This document shows positions 1-9,672 of a stretch of 64,000 nt of DNA, in pieces (positions within the stretch are counted from its first letter, which is position 1; each line of letters starts with the position of its first letter). Under the pieces are notes generated by a model, which ran no database searches, was not told where the DNA came from, and saw nothing but the letters and a program-made list of their open reading frames with translations. The stretch spans positions 1,469,501 through 1,533,500 of the forward strand of contig NZ_CP004388.1 in NCBI RefSeq assembly GCF_000300235.2, written 5' to 3'. The DNA is from Thalassospira xiamenensis M-5 = DSM 17429 (GTDB lineage Bacteria > Pseudomonadota > Alphaproteobacteria > Rhodospirillales > Thalassospiraceae). The translations under genes were made by a program, and so were the position numbers.

Positions 1-79
1 GCGCGGTCGCGATCAGGGCGGCAAGCAGGATCGCAAGGCGCTTGGTATTGATCGGGGCGCTGGCATCTTTATTCGCCAT
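1..79 (-). CDS. Partial N-terminus of a membrane or secreted protein
   Basis: Only the first 26 codons are inside the window; the gene runs off the left edge on the minus strand. Reading from the ATG at 79, the peptide begins MANKDASAPINTKRLAILLA and continues with a hydrophobic Leu/Ala-rich stretch. That is what an inner-membrane anchor or signal sequence looks like after a short charged cytoplasmic tail. A purine-rich GGA sits several bases upstream of the ATG. Too little is visible to name a family. It points the same way as the dct operon but is separated from it by about 400 bp and a terminator. Confidence 0.5.
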   Translation of the reverse strand, partial: MANKDASAPINTKRLAILLAALIATA

Positions 80-423
80 GACTTCCGTATCCGTTTCTTA
101 TGGTGGCAGGTGGGGTGCGATCCGTCCGGTTTCTGGTGTAGATATTTAACGGACTTCCTTAAGGCTGGCCACAATGACAGGTAATGGGGCAAATTCGCCC
201 ACCCCCGGATAACGGGAGGTGCGAAAATTCCGGTCAGATATGGCCGTGGCGTTAGGAAGGCTGCGCCGTTACGATTGACGGGGCCGGGTGGATCGCAACC
301 TGAAACGATTCAAGTCATGCTATTATCCACGTAAATTCTGTTTTTTCCAGCCCGGCGATTTTTGCGGGCTGAATATCAGCTATGCATATAACCGTTTGAG
401 GCGGTGGAAGAATATAGGCGGCA
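80..423. other. Gene-less spacer between the partial gene and dctM
   Basis: No reading frame here has coding character. The only structure seen is a 7-bp hairpin (CAGCCCG/CGGGCTG, about 348-371) without a useful T-tract. The stretch should hold the promoter of the partial gene to its left, but no clear -35/-10 pair was recognised. Confidence 0.5.
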
Positions 424-457
424 AAAGAAAACGGCACCCGCGATGGGGTGCCGTTTG
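424..457 (-). terminator. Rho-independent terminator of the dctPQM operon
   Basis: On the minus strand, just past the dctM stop, AACGGCACCC pairs with GGGTGCCGTT around a short loop and is followed by a T-rich tail. It is almost the same hairpin as the one at 38656-38690. Confidence 0.85.
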
Positions 458-481
458 CAAGGTTTTCAGTTCTCGCCTGAT

Positions 482-1888
482 CTAATAGTTCATGACCTTT
501 TCCGGGCCCATCAACATGGTCGGAAGCCATGTCGAAATTGCCGGGATATATGTCACGATGATCAGGAAGACCAGAAGGATCATCAACCACGGCAAAGCGG
601 CGCGAACCACTTGAACCAGCGACATTCCGGTAATGCCCGACGTCACGAACAGGTTAAGTCCGACCGGCGGCGTGATCAGGCCGATTTCCATGTTCACAAC
701 CATGATGATACCAAGATGGATCGGATCGATACCGAGCTTTATCGCGATCGGGAAGAGGATCGGTGCCATGATCAGAAGGATCGCCGACGGCTCCATGAAG
801 TTCCCGGCAATCAGCAGGATGATGTTGACCACGATCAGAAAGGCCCAGGGCTCCAGACCCCAGTTGATGATGGTTTCAGCAATGGTGTGCGGAATGCGTT
901 CGGATGTCAGCACATGAGCAAACAGCATGGCGTTGGCAATGATGAACATCAGCATGATGGTCACTTTGCCGGCCTCAAGCAGCACGTGGCGGATATCCTT
1001 GTCGAACGGGATCATGGCAATGGCCTTGCCGATTTTCGGCAGGTTATGGCCAATAATGGCAGCAAAGCTCATGCCTTTTTCCGGAACCCATGCAACGCCT
1101 TTTATCGGCCCCATATCGCGATAGAATACGATGGCGACCAGCATGGCATAGACGGATGCAACTGCCGCGGCCTCGGTCGGGGTAAATATCCCGCCATAAA
1201 TGCCGCCCATGATCACAACAACCAGAAGCAGGCCACCCGATGCTGAAAACAGGCCTTCAAGCCATTCGGTAACGCTCGGACGATCCTGTTTTGGCAGTTT
1301 CTTGATCCGGGCCACGATATAGATCACGGTCATCAGCATGATGCCGGCAATCAGACCGGGAATAACACCAGCCAGGAACATGCGACCAACGGAAACCTGG
1401 GTTGCCGCGGCATACACCACCATCACGATCGACGGCGGGATCAGAATGCCCAGCGTCCCGGCGTTACAAATCACACCGGCGGCGAAATTGCGCGGATAAC
1501 CGGATTTGATCATACCGGCAATCACGACGGAACCGATGGCAACAACCGTGGCCGGGCTTGAACCCGAAACGGCTGCAAACAGCATACAGGCCAGAACCGA
1601 CGCCATGGCAAGACCACCATGGAACCAGCCCACCGTATCGACGGCAAATCGGATCAGGCGGCGTGCCACCCCGCCAGTCGACAGGAAGGTCGAGGCAAGG
1701 ATAAAGAACGGAATGGCCAGAAGGGTGTAATGTTCCATCCCGTTGAAAAGCTTTTCGATCAGGGTCGCAAGCGAGTCTGATCCGAAAAACAGGATGGTGG
1801 TGATGGATGACAGGCCCAGCGCCACGCCGATCGGGGTGCCAAGCGCCATCAACGCAAACAGCGTGATGAACAGATATGCGATTGTCAT
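482..1888 (-). CDS. dctM: TRAP transporter large permease DctM
   Basis: Large membrane subunit of a tripartite ATP-independent periplasmic transporter. With DctQ it uses an ion gradient to import the ligand delivered by DctP, probably a C4-dicarboxylate such as succinate, malate or fumarate. The 468-residue protein is hydrophobic throughout. It has the usual DctM opening (ALGTPIGVALGLSS), the glycine/serine segment AVSGSSPATVVAIGSV, and the late segment NMEIGLITPPVGLNLFVTSG. It is about 40 residues longer than most DctM proteins; the extra sequence follows VFYRDMGPIKG near residue 225. It is the last gene of dctPQM, 19 bp after dctQ, and is followed by a strong terminator. The family call is secure; the substrate is inferred from the neighbouring DctB/DctD pair. 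Confidence 0.95.
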   Translation of the reverse strand: MTIAYLFITLFALMALGTPIGVALGLSSITTILFFGSDSLATLIEKLFNGMEHYTLLAIPFFILASTFLSTGGVARRLIRFAVDTVGWFHGGLAMASVLACMLFAAVSGSSPATVVAIGSVVIAGMIKSGYPRNFAAGVICNAGTLGILIPPSIVMVVYAAATQVSVGRMFLAGVIPGLIAGIMLMTVIYIVARIKKLPKQDRPSVTEWLEGLFSASGGLLLVVVIMGGIYGGIFTPTEAAAVASVYAMLVAIVFYRDMGPIKGVAWVPEKGMSFAAIIGHNLPKIGKAIAMIPFDKDIRHVLLEAGKVTIMLMFIIANAMLFAHVLTSERIPHTIAETIINWGLEPWAFLIVVNIILLIAGNFMEPSAILLIMAPILFPIAIKLGIDPIHLGIIMVVNMEIGLITPPVGLNLFVTSGITGMSLVQVVRAALPWLMILLVFLIIVTYIPAISTWLPTMLMGPEKVMNY

Positions 1889-1907
1889 TTAAGGCGTTCC
1901 CCCGCGA

Positions 1908-2483
1908 TCATTTATCGTTGTCGCGACGGACGATGCCGTCGGCCATGACGTCGGCTTTGTCGCCTTCGCCAATGGTTTCGATCACCTCGCGTGCTTCATC
2001 GGCAAGCGAGAATCCGTTTTGCTGACCCGAAAGAATACGCCACAGGACCTGTCCGAGACGGAACAGCAGCAACGCACCGCCAAGTGGCAGGATCAGATAG
2101 ACGACCCACATCGGGATCGGGGAATCTTCGGCCTCGATACCGATCATGTGATAGAAGGTCATGCTTTCCCAGCCGCCATAAAGAATAAGCGCGGCATAGG
2201 ACATGCAGACCAAAGCAACAAAGATACCGGTGATGCGCTGGGCGGGTTTTGCAAACAGTTGAACAAGGGCATCAACCCCGATATGGGATCCGACCTTGAC
2301 ACCATAAGACATGCCGAAAAGCACAAGCCAGGCAAACAGAAATTCGGTGATTTCCATCGACCAGGTCATGCCGGAATTGAAGCCGTAACGAAGGACGACA
2401 TTGACGAAGGTCAGCATCGTCATGGCGGCGAGAAGGAGGGCAATAATGCCCTCCTCCAGCCGGTCAACGACCGTTTTAATCAT
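1908..2483 (-). CDS. dctQ: TRAP transporter small permease DctQ
   Basis: Small four-helix membrane subunit that pairs with DctM. The 191 residues contain four hydrophobic segments. The first (IIALLLAAMTMLTFVNVVLR) runs into the family signature for this subunit, followed by a WSMEITEFLFAWLVLFG segment. The C-terminal tail is charged and cytoplasmic-looking. It lies between dctP (29 bp upstream) and dctM (19 bp downstream) on the same strand, so the three genes should be one transcript. The reading frame and start are unremarkable. Confidence 0.93.
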   Translation of the reverse strand: MIKTVVDRLEEGIIALLLAAMTMLTFVNVVLRYGFNSGMTWSMEITEFLFAWLVLFGMSYGVKVGSHIGVDALVQLFAKPAQRITGIFVALVCMSYAALILYGGWESMTFYHMIGIEAEDSPIPMWVVYLILPLGGALLLFRLGQVLWRILSGQQNGFSLADEAREVIETIGEGDKADVMADGIVRRDNDK

Positions 2484-2512
2484 AGCGGTAACGGTCCTCT
2501 AGGTTCGAGGAA

Positions 2513-3511
2513 TTACTTGTTGCAGGCGGCAGCGGCTTCGATCAGATCGGCACCGATATCACCTTCGAACTGCGCCCAGACAGGCTTCATGGCTTCGCGC
2601 CATGCTTTGACATCGTCAGCAGACGGTTTGACGAGTTCGGTTTCACCCGAATCAACGATCAGCTGGCGCTGTTCGTCGGCCAGTTTGCCCGACAGGCCGT
2701 TGGCATATTCGGTTGCCTCGTCCATGGCCTGTTTCAGGCCAGCCTGGATTTCCGGATCAAGACCGTCCCACCATTTGGTCGAGGTCACGACGAGATAGTC
2801 GAGAAGACCGTGGTTGGATTCAGTGATGTAATCCTGAACTTCAAAGAACTTCTGGGAATAAATGTTCGACCAGGTGTTTTCCTGACCGTCAACAACGCCG
2901 GTCTGAAGTGCCGAATAGGTCTCGGCGAATGCCATTTTCTGAGGAACGGCATCAACAGCTTCGAACTGTGCAGCAAGTACGTCCGAGCTCTGAATACGGA
3001 ATTTCAGGCCAGCAGCATCGGCTGGGGTCAGCAGCGGCTTGTTGGCCGAAAGCTGTTTCAGGCCGTTATGCCAGTAACCCAGACCGGTAAGACCCTTGTC
3101 TGCCATCGACAGCAGCAATTCCTGGCCTTTTTCACCTTTCTGGAAGCATTCAACAGCTTCCATGTCGTTGAACAGGAACGGAAGATCGAACAGGCCGAGC
3201 TTCGAGGTCCATTTGCCGAATTTCGCAAGCGACGGTGCTGCAAGCTGGACGTCACCACGCAGCATTGCCGGCAGAACCTTGTCGTCATCGAACAGCTGCG
3301 AGTTCGGGTAAATTTCGACTTTAACCTTGTCACCAAGGATTTCTTCGGCGCGCTTTTTGAAGAATTCAGCGCCCTGGCCCTTCGGGGTGTTCGGGGCAAC
3401 CACATGGGCGTATTTGACAACAACCTGTGCGGATGCCGCGCTGGTCATGCCAAGAACGGCTGCCATTGCAACGCTGGTTGCGAGAAGTTTTTTGGTAATC
3501 GGACGCATCAA
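2513..3511 (-). CDS. dctP: TRAP transporter substrate-binding protein DctP
   Basis: Periplasmic solute receptor that captures the substrate for DctQM. It has 332 residues. The N-terminus is a classical signal peptide (KKLLATSVAMAAVLGMTSA, cut near ASA-Q), followed by VVVKYAHVVAPNTPKG, typical of DctP-type receptors. The arginine that clamps the ligand carboxylate in this family is likely the one in GLKFRIQ; the central VVDGQENTWSNI segment is also conserved. It is the first gene of the operon, about 80 bp downstream of the start point expected from the sigma-54 promoter at 3601-3616. C4-dicarboxylate is the likely ligand given DctB/DctD, but this receptor family also binds other organic acids. 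Confidence 0.93.
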   Translation of the reverse strand: MMRPITKKLLATSVAMAAVLGMTSAASAQVVVKYAHVVAPNTPKGQGAEFFKKRAEEILGDKVKVEIYPNSQLFDDDKVLPAMLRGDVQLAAPSLAKFGKWTSKLGLFDLPFLFNDMEAVECFQKGEKGQELLLSMADKGLTGLGYWHNGLKQLSANKPLLTPADAAGLKFRIQSSDVLAAQFEAVDAVPQKMAFAETYSALQTGVVDGQENTWSNIYSQKFFEVQDYITESNHGLLDYLVVTSTKWWDGLDPEIQAGLKQAMDEATEYANGLSGKLADEQRQLIVDSGETELVKPSADDVKAWREAMKPVWAQFEGDIGADLIEAAAACNK

Positions 3512-3600
3512 TAGTCTCCCTATAAGCTTTGTGCGTTTTCCCAGTAGCGCGCCAATTATCGGCGTCGTTCAGGTCGCCGTTTGGCGCTGGGGTGCAACAC

Positions 3601-3616
3601 TGCAATTGCCGGGCCA
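3601..3616 (-). promoter_or_regulatory. Sigma-54 promoter of dctPQM
   Basis: Read on the minus strand this is TGGCCCGGCAATTGCA. It matches the sigma-54 consensus TGGCACGNNNNTTGCW with one mismatch, and the GG and GC dinucleotides are at the required -24/-12 spacing. It lies about 90 bp upstream of the dctP start codon, and the adjacent gene encodes a sigma-54 activator. Confidence 0.88.
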
Positions 3617-3735
3617 GTTCTGCATATCTGTCATTACGATAAGTAATATCAGCGGTTTGCAGTGTGTTTCGCAATGGTGCGGTGCAGCGTAAGTTCTTCT
3701 TTTTGTTGTCTTTCCCGCACATCCCTTCTTCGCAA

Positions 3736-3753
3736 TGTGCGGTCTTCCGCACA
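3736..3753. promoter_or_regulatory. Palindromic upstream activator site, probably for DctD
   Basis: TGTGCGG-TCTT-CCGCACA is a perfect 7-4-7 inverted repeat about 130 bp upstream of the sigma-54 promoter, a normal place for an enhancer-type activator site. Extra half-sites (CCGCACA near 3715, GTGCGG near 3843) suggest more than one dimer binds. Confidence 0.72.
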
Positions 3754-3920
3754 ATATCTCAAGTTGAAAATGCAAATTTTTTATCGATTGCAGGATTTTT
3801 GACGCAGGCGGGGCGGGTGATTGGTAGGACCAATTGCAAAACGTGCGGCAAAGGCTTATCCCTGCCAGTCGCTTTGTCAGATTACGGGCAGTATTGCGGG
3901 GCGATTTGCCCTGATCGTTC

Positions 3921-5276
<1,356 letters not shown>

Positions 5277-5304
5277 ATGCCTTCCCCTTTTAATCCGTTC
5301 CGGA

Positions 5305-7344
5305 TCACGGGGCGATCATACGATGTACCAGCAGATCCGTTTCCGCGCCTTCTGTTTCGGCGGTTTGGCCGGATGTTGTATCAGGCATCGGCGATGACGT
5401 CGAGGTTGATGTGCCGTCATGCCCGGACACCTGTTCTATGCATCGCAATTCAATCGTGAAACAGGCCCCGCCAATCGGGCGGTTTTCCGCACGTATCGTG
5501 CCGCCAAAGCTGCGCATGATGCCATAACAGATCGAAAGCCCCAGCCCCAGCCCGTCACCAAACGGTTTGGTGGTGAAGAACGGGTCGAACAGTTTGGGCA
5601 AATTTTCGGGCAGGATGCCGGGGCCGTTATCGGTAATCGCGACCAGAACGCGACCATCCTTTTCCTCAAGCATGATACCGATTTCGGGGAATTCCTCATC
5701 CCGGCAGGCATCGGCGGCGTTGCTCAGGATATTGAGGAACACCTGTTCAAGCTGGTTTTCCTCGGCGGTGACTTTTGGCAGGTTTTCCAACGCCTGATAA
5801 CGTATGTCGGCCAATCCGGCCCGGCCGGTTTCGCGCAGCAGATCAATCGCCTTTTCCAGCGGTTCGGCCAGTTGCACCGGATGGGCGTCATGTTTTGGGC
5901 GGCGGGCAAAGGTTTTCAGATGGTTGGTGATCCGGCCCATGCGTTCGGTCAGTTCAGAAATCCGGCCCAGATTACGGCTGGCGGTTTCGTCATTGCCGCG
6001 CGCAATGAATTTAAGTGCATTTTCGGCGTAACTTCGAATGGCGGTCAGTGGTTGATTGATTTCGTGTGCAATGCCAGCTGACATCTGGCCAAGGGCGGCA
6101 AGTTTGCCAGCCTGCACCAGTTCGGCCTGTGCCGTGCGCAGGGCGTCTTCGGTACGGCGGCGTTCGCTGATTTCCTCGGCAAGGCGGAGGTTTGTGCTCA
6201 TGAGGTCGGCGGTGCGAAGCCGCACCTGACGTTCCAGTTCACGTTGCGACCAGTCGCGGATTTCTATTTGTTCGAGCATCGCGCGACGGCGTTGCAGCAG
6301 CACAAAAATCGTCCCCATGATGATGATATGCATGGCCCCGCCGATGAAGCCCGCGGTCAGGATCGACTGATCAAGAACCGCCTTGTCGGTCAGCAGATAA
6401 ATATTCCAGCCCTGTTTGGGCAGGGGGCTTCGGATCACAAGATATGGTTTGGCATCATTTTTGGCTTTTCCGCTGGCTTCGGCGTCTGGTTTTGCCGTTG
6501 CAGCTTGCCCTGATTGAAGGGTTTTCGGAGTGATGACCTGTGCTGGTGCAAGCGACAGAATGCTGATTCCGTCATCGCCGGGCCATTCGCCCTGATGAAC
6601 GGGCATCGGATCGAGCGGGTATTCACCATATTTGCGCGAAAGCATCAGTTCAGGCCTGTCTTCGGGCGGAATACCGGTCAGGGCGCGGAACCGCCATTCG
6701 GGCCGTGATGTAATGATGACGATGCCGTTTTCATCGGTTACCAGAACATTCTCGTTCCCGCGTGCCCAGCGTTGGACAAGGGTTTCAAGATGGGTCTTGA
6801 CCACCATCACGCCTTCGAATGCCGCCCCGTTCGGGCGGACCGGATGCGAGATATAATAACCCGGGACATTCGACGTGATGCCAAAGGCAAAGTAATGCCC
6901 GGTCAGTCCGGCTTCGGCCTGTTTGAAATAGGGACGGAACGCAAAATTTCGCCCGACAAAGGATGCATCGCTGTTCCAGTTGCTGGCCGCAATTGTTGTC
7001 CCGTTGCGATCCATGAAATAGATGTCGGATGCACCACTGTCAGCGGCGAGTTTTTCCAGATAGAGATTGACCTCGGCCGCGTCCGACGGGCTGGAATGCA
7101 GGGCAAGGTCAAGGATACGTTTGTCACTGGCAAGCGTGATCGGAAGGTATTCGTGTTCCTTGATCGCCCCCTGAAGGTTGGAACGATAAAGTTCCAGCTT
7201 GTTGCGGCCGTCCTCGGTGATTTCGACAAGACGGGTTTCGCGCCACAGTTCCGTGGTCAGCCATACGGTAACCGGCAGCAATATCAGCATTCCGGCCAAA
7301 ACCAGACGTGCACTTCGCTTTGCGGATATTGATGTCTTGAGCAT
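5305..7344 (-). CDS. dctB: C4-dicarboxylate sensor histidine kinase DctB
   Basis: Membrane sensor kinase that detects external dicarboxylates and phosphorylates DctD. The 679 residues show a first membrane helix (about 12-30), a periplasmic Cache-type sensor region (about 31-327), a second helix (about 328-350), a coiled linker, the dimerisation/phospho-acceptor box MSAGIAHEINQPLTAIRSYA (His near 427) and an HATPase domain with an N-box (FLNILSNAADA) and a G-box (DNGPGI). It is longer than rhizobial DctB. Part of the excess is an Ala/Lys/Pro-rich insert around residues 275-300 in the sensor region, and part is a low-complexity Ser/Thr tail. Confidence 0.93.
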   Translation of the reverse strand: MLKTSISAKRSARLVLAGMLILLPVTVWLTTELWRETRLVEITEDGRNKLELYRSNLQGAIKEHEYLPITLASDKRILDLALHSSPSDAAEVNLYLEKLAADSGASDIYFMDRNGTTIAASNWNSDASFVGRNFAFRPYFKQAEAGLTGHYFAFGITSNVPGYYISHPVRPNGAAFEGVMVVKTHLETLVQRWARGNENVLVTDENGIVIITSRPEWRFRALTGIPPEDRPELMLSRKYGEYPLDPMPVHQGEWPGDDGISILSLAPAQVITPKTLQSGQAATAKPDAEASGKAKNDAKPYLVIRSPLPKQGWNIYLLTDKAVLDQSILTAGFIGGAMHIIIMGTIFVLLQRRRAMLEQIEIRDWSQRELERQVRLRTADLMSTNLRLAEEISERRRTEDALRTAQAELVQAGKLAALGQMSAGIAHEINQPLTAIRSYAENALKFIARGNDETASRNLGRISELTERMGRITNHLKTFARRPKHDAHPVQLAEPLEKAIDLLRETGRAGLADIRYQALENLPKVTAEENQLEQVFLNILSNAADACRDEEFPEIGIMLEEKDGRVLVAITDNGPGILPENLPKLFDPFFTTKPFGDGLGLGLSICYGIMRSFGGTIRAENRPIGGACFTIELRCIEQVSGHDGTSTSTSSPMPDTTSGQTAETEGAETDLLVHRMIAP

Positions 7345-7549
7345 TTCCCGCCAGACCGTTTCAAGAATTATGCCGGGGTATTATGATGACATATTGGTAA
7401 CAATGCATAGCCGAAAAAGGCTTCGCGTGTCAGGCGCTTGATAAAAGTGCGCACTGTCTGTACCAATCAGGAAACGATCTGGCCTGATCGTGGCCCCACG
7501 TTTCCTGCCTGGACGGGAAATCCATATTCCGACAAGGATGTGACCCTGA

Positions 7550-8545
7550 ATGACCGATGATGATGCTCGCCTGATCTGGGTTCTGGCCGATGACCGTGCA
7601 GGAAACGTCAATCAGGCCATCGGTGTCGCAGAAGCACTGGCACAGCCCTTCAAGCGGGTCGATATCGGTTATACCAATCTGGCACGGTTGCCCAATGTTA
7701 TCCGCCGGGCCAGCCTTTTGGGGGTGGATACCGGATCACGGGCGCGCCTTGTCGCACCCTGGCCCGATCTGGTGATTGCCGCAGGACGTCGTACCGCACC
7801 GATTGCCCGCTGGATCAAAAAGCAAAGCAACGGCCATACACGCATATGTCAGATCATGCGTCCGGATGGGGGCGAGGGGGCGTTTGACCTGATTGCGGTC
7901 CCGGCCCATGACCGGATGCCAGCGCGTGACAATGTTGTTGAAATCCCCGGTGCCCCGCATCGGGTAACCGAAACGCGGCTTCTGATCGAAGCCGATCTAT
8001 GGCGGCCGCATTTCAAGGGGCTGCCAAGCCCGCGCGTGGCACTGATCATCGGCGGCAGCACCAAAAGTACGGTATTCACCGCGGATATGGCCCGGGAACT
8101 GGTTGGTCGGGCGATTGAGGCGACCGGGGCCATTGATGGTAGCCTGCTGGTCACGACCAGCCGTCGCACAGGCCCGGAGAACGAGGAGATCATTGCCGAA
8201 ATGCTCGGCAATTCGGGGCTTGCCTATCATCTGCATGATTGGAGCTCGAAGGCGGAAAATCCGTATTTCGGGTATCTGGCGCTGGCCGATATCATCCTTG
8301 TTACCGGAGATTCGGTTTCGATGTGTTGCGAAGCGGCTGCCGCACCGGGCGGGGTTTATATCTATGCCCCCGATGGCATCGCAGGCCCCCGCCATCAACG
8401 TTTGCATCAGTCACTTTATGACGGTGGATATGCGCGGCCATTGCTTCCCAATACGGAAATCGTGCCGTTCAGGCATCCATCCCTGCAACCGGCCCGAACG
8501 GTAGCGCAGCGGTGCCTTGAACTGCTAAGCGCACCTGTTTCCTGA
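7550..8545 (+). CDS. ELM1-like (mitochondrial fission ELM1 family) protein
   Basis: 331-residue protein of the family named after plant ELM1 (former DUF1022), widespread in alphaproteobacteria. It opens with LIWVLADDRAGNVNQAIGVA, typical of the family, and contains nucleotide-sugar-transferase-like glycine-rich stretches (ALIIGGSTKSTVF; DIILVTGDSVSMCCEAAAA). The fold is expected to be GT-B-like, but no bacterial activity is established that I can cite. AAGGATG upstream supports the ATG at 7550. It is divergent from dctB and ends 43 bp before the convergent LysR gene. Its role is unknown; a cell-envelope function is only a guess from the glycosyltransferase-like look. Confidence 0.85.
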   Translation: MTDDDARLIWVLADDRAGNVNQAIGVAEALAQPFKRVDIGYTNLARLPNVIRRASLLGVDTGSRARLVAPWPDLVIAAGRRTAPIARWIKKQSNGHTRICQIMRPDGGEGAFDLIAVPAHDRMPARDNVVEIPGAPHRVTETRLLIEADLWRPHFKGLPSPRVALIIGGSTKSTVFTADMARELVGRAIEATGAIDGSLLVTTSRRTGPENEEIIAEMLGNSGLAYHLHDWSSKAENPYFGYLALADIILVTGDSVSMCCEAAAAPGGVYIYAPDGIAGPRHQRLHQSLYDGGYARPLLPNTEIVPFRHPSLQPARTVAQRCLELLSAPVS

Positions 8546-8588
8546 TCTGCCAGAATCCGCGATTTTATTTTTATCTTGATAGTGATCG

Positions 8589-9512
8589 TTACGGAAGTCG
8601 GATACCGTTTCCGTGCGGATCAATATGATTGACCAGAAAATCGATGAAGGCCCGGATGCGCGCGGCAAGATGTTCATGCCCGGCAAAGATCGCATGGATC
8701 AGCTGTTCGTCATTCGGGTTCCAGTCGGGCAGGATTTCAACCAGTGTTCCGGCCTTCAGATCGCCCTGAACATGGAACCGCCCCAACCGCGCCATGCCGA
8801 GCCCTGAAAGGCAAAGGCGGCGCATGGCCGGGCCGCTGTCGCAGAGGAAATTGCCCGATACCGTCCGGCCAAACCGTTCGCCGGTGTCGGGATTTGTGAA
8901 AGGCCATTCATTCATCGGGATCGGGAAGTTGAACCGCAGGCAATTGTGACTGTCCAGTTCGTCCGGATGGCCGGGCAGGCCGCGTTTGGCAATATATTCC
9001 GGTGATGCGACGATGGTGCGGCTGCTTTCGATCAGTTTGCGGGCCTTTAACGATGAGTCGGGCAATGATCCGGATCGGATGGCGATATCGGCCCGTTCCT
9101 CAAGCAGATCAATGATCCCGTCGGTCAGGGAAAAGTCCAGCTCGACCTCGGGATAGCGTGCGAGAAAGGCCGGGATCAGCGGCTGAACATACATCACGCC
9201 AAACGCGATGGAGGCATTGACGCGCAACCGTCCACGCGGGGCGGCCTTGCCGCCGCTTGCGACCGCACGTTCGGCATCGTCGATTTCATCAAGAACGCGC
9301 TGGGCGCGGACCAGATACATTTCGCCTTCGGGGGTCAGTTGCAATCCGCGTGTGGACCTTACCAGAAGCCGGGTCGCCAGCCGGTCTTCGATCCGTGTGA
9401 CAAGTTTGCTGACAGCAGATGGCGACAGATGCAGCTTGCGCCCGGCTTCGGAAAAGCTTCTGAGTTCCGCGACCCGGATGAAGACTTCCATTTCCCCTGC
9501 GCGATTATCCAA
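8589..9512 (-). CDS. LysR-family transcriptional regulator
   Basis: Probable regulator of the divergent MFS gene. The N-terminal winged helix-turn-helix (EVFIRVAELRSFSEAGRKLH, then SPSAVSKLVTRIEDRL) is followed by a LysR effector-binding domain. I chose the TTG at 9512: a perfect GGAGG lies 5 bases upstream, and the product then begins with DNRAGEMEVFIRV, a common start for this subgroup, giving 307 residues. An upstream ATG in frame (9602) would add about 30 residues unlike a LysR N-terminus and would overlap the promoter region of the MFS gene. The effector is unknown. Confidence 0.88.
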   Translation of the reverse strand: MDNRAGEMEVFIRVAELRSFSEAGRKLHLSPSAVSKLVTRIEDRLATRLLVRSTRGLQLTPEGEMYLVRAQRVLDEIDDAERAVASGGKAAPRGRLRVNASIAFGVMYVQPLIPAFLARYPEVELDFSLTDGIIDLLEERADIAIRSGSLPDSSLKARKLIESSRTIVASPEYIAKRGLPGHPDELDSHNCLRFNFPIPMNEWPFTNPDTGERFGRTVSGNFLCDSGPAMRRLCLSGLGMARLGRFHVQGDLKAGTLVEILPDWNPNDEQLIHAIFAGHEHLAARIRAFIDFLVNHIDPHGNGIRLP

Positions 9513-9672
9513 CTGATCCTCCGGCTTTGAATTCAATTCAAAAGCATTTGTCGCGCAATCCGGATTATCGTGCAAGCATTCCATCGGCATAGTGGGCGGC
9601 AATGAACGGGGCGGGATGCCCCACCAACCATTTGTGCCCGCAGACGCATGGCGCGCGGGCCGGAGAATTGAA

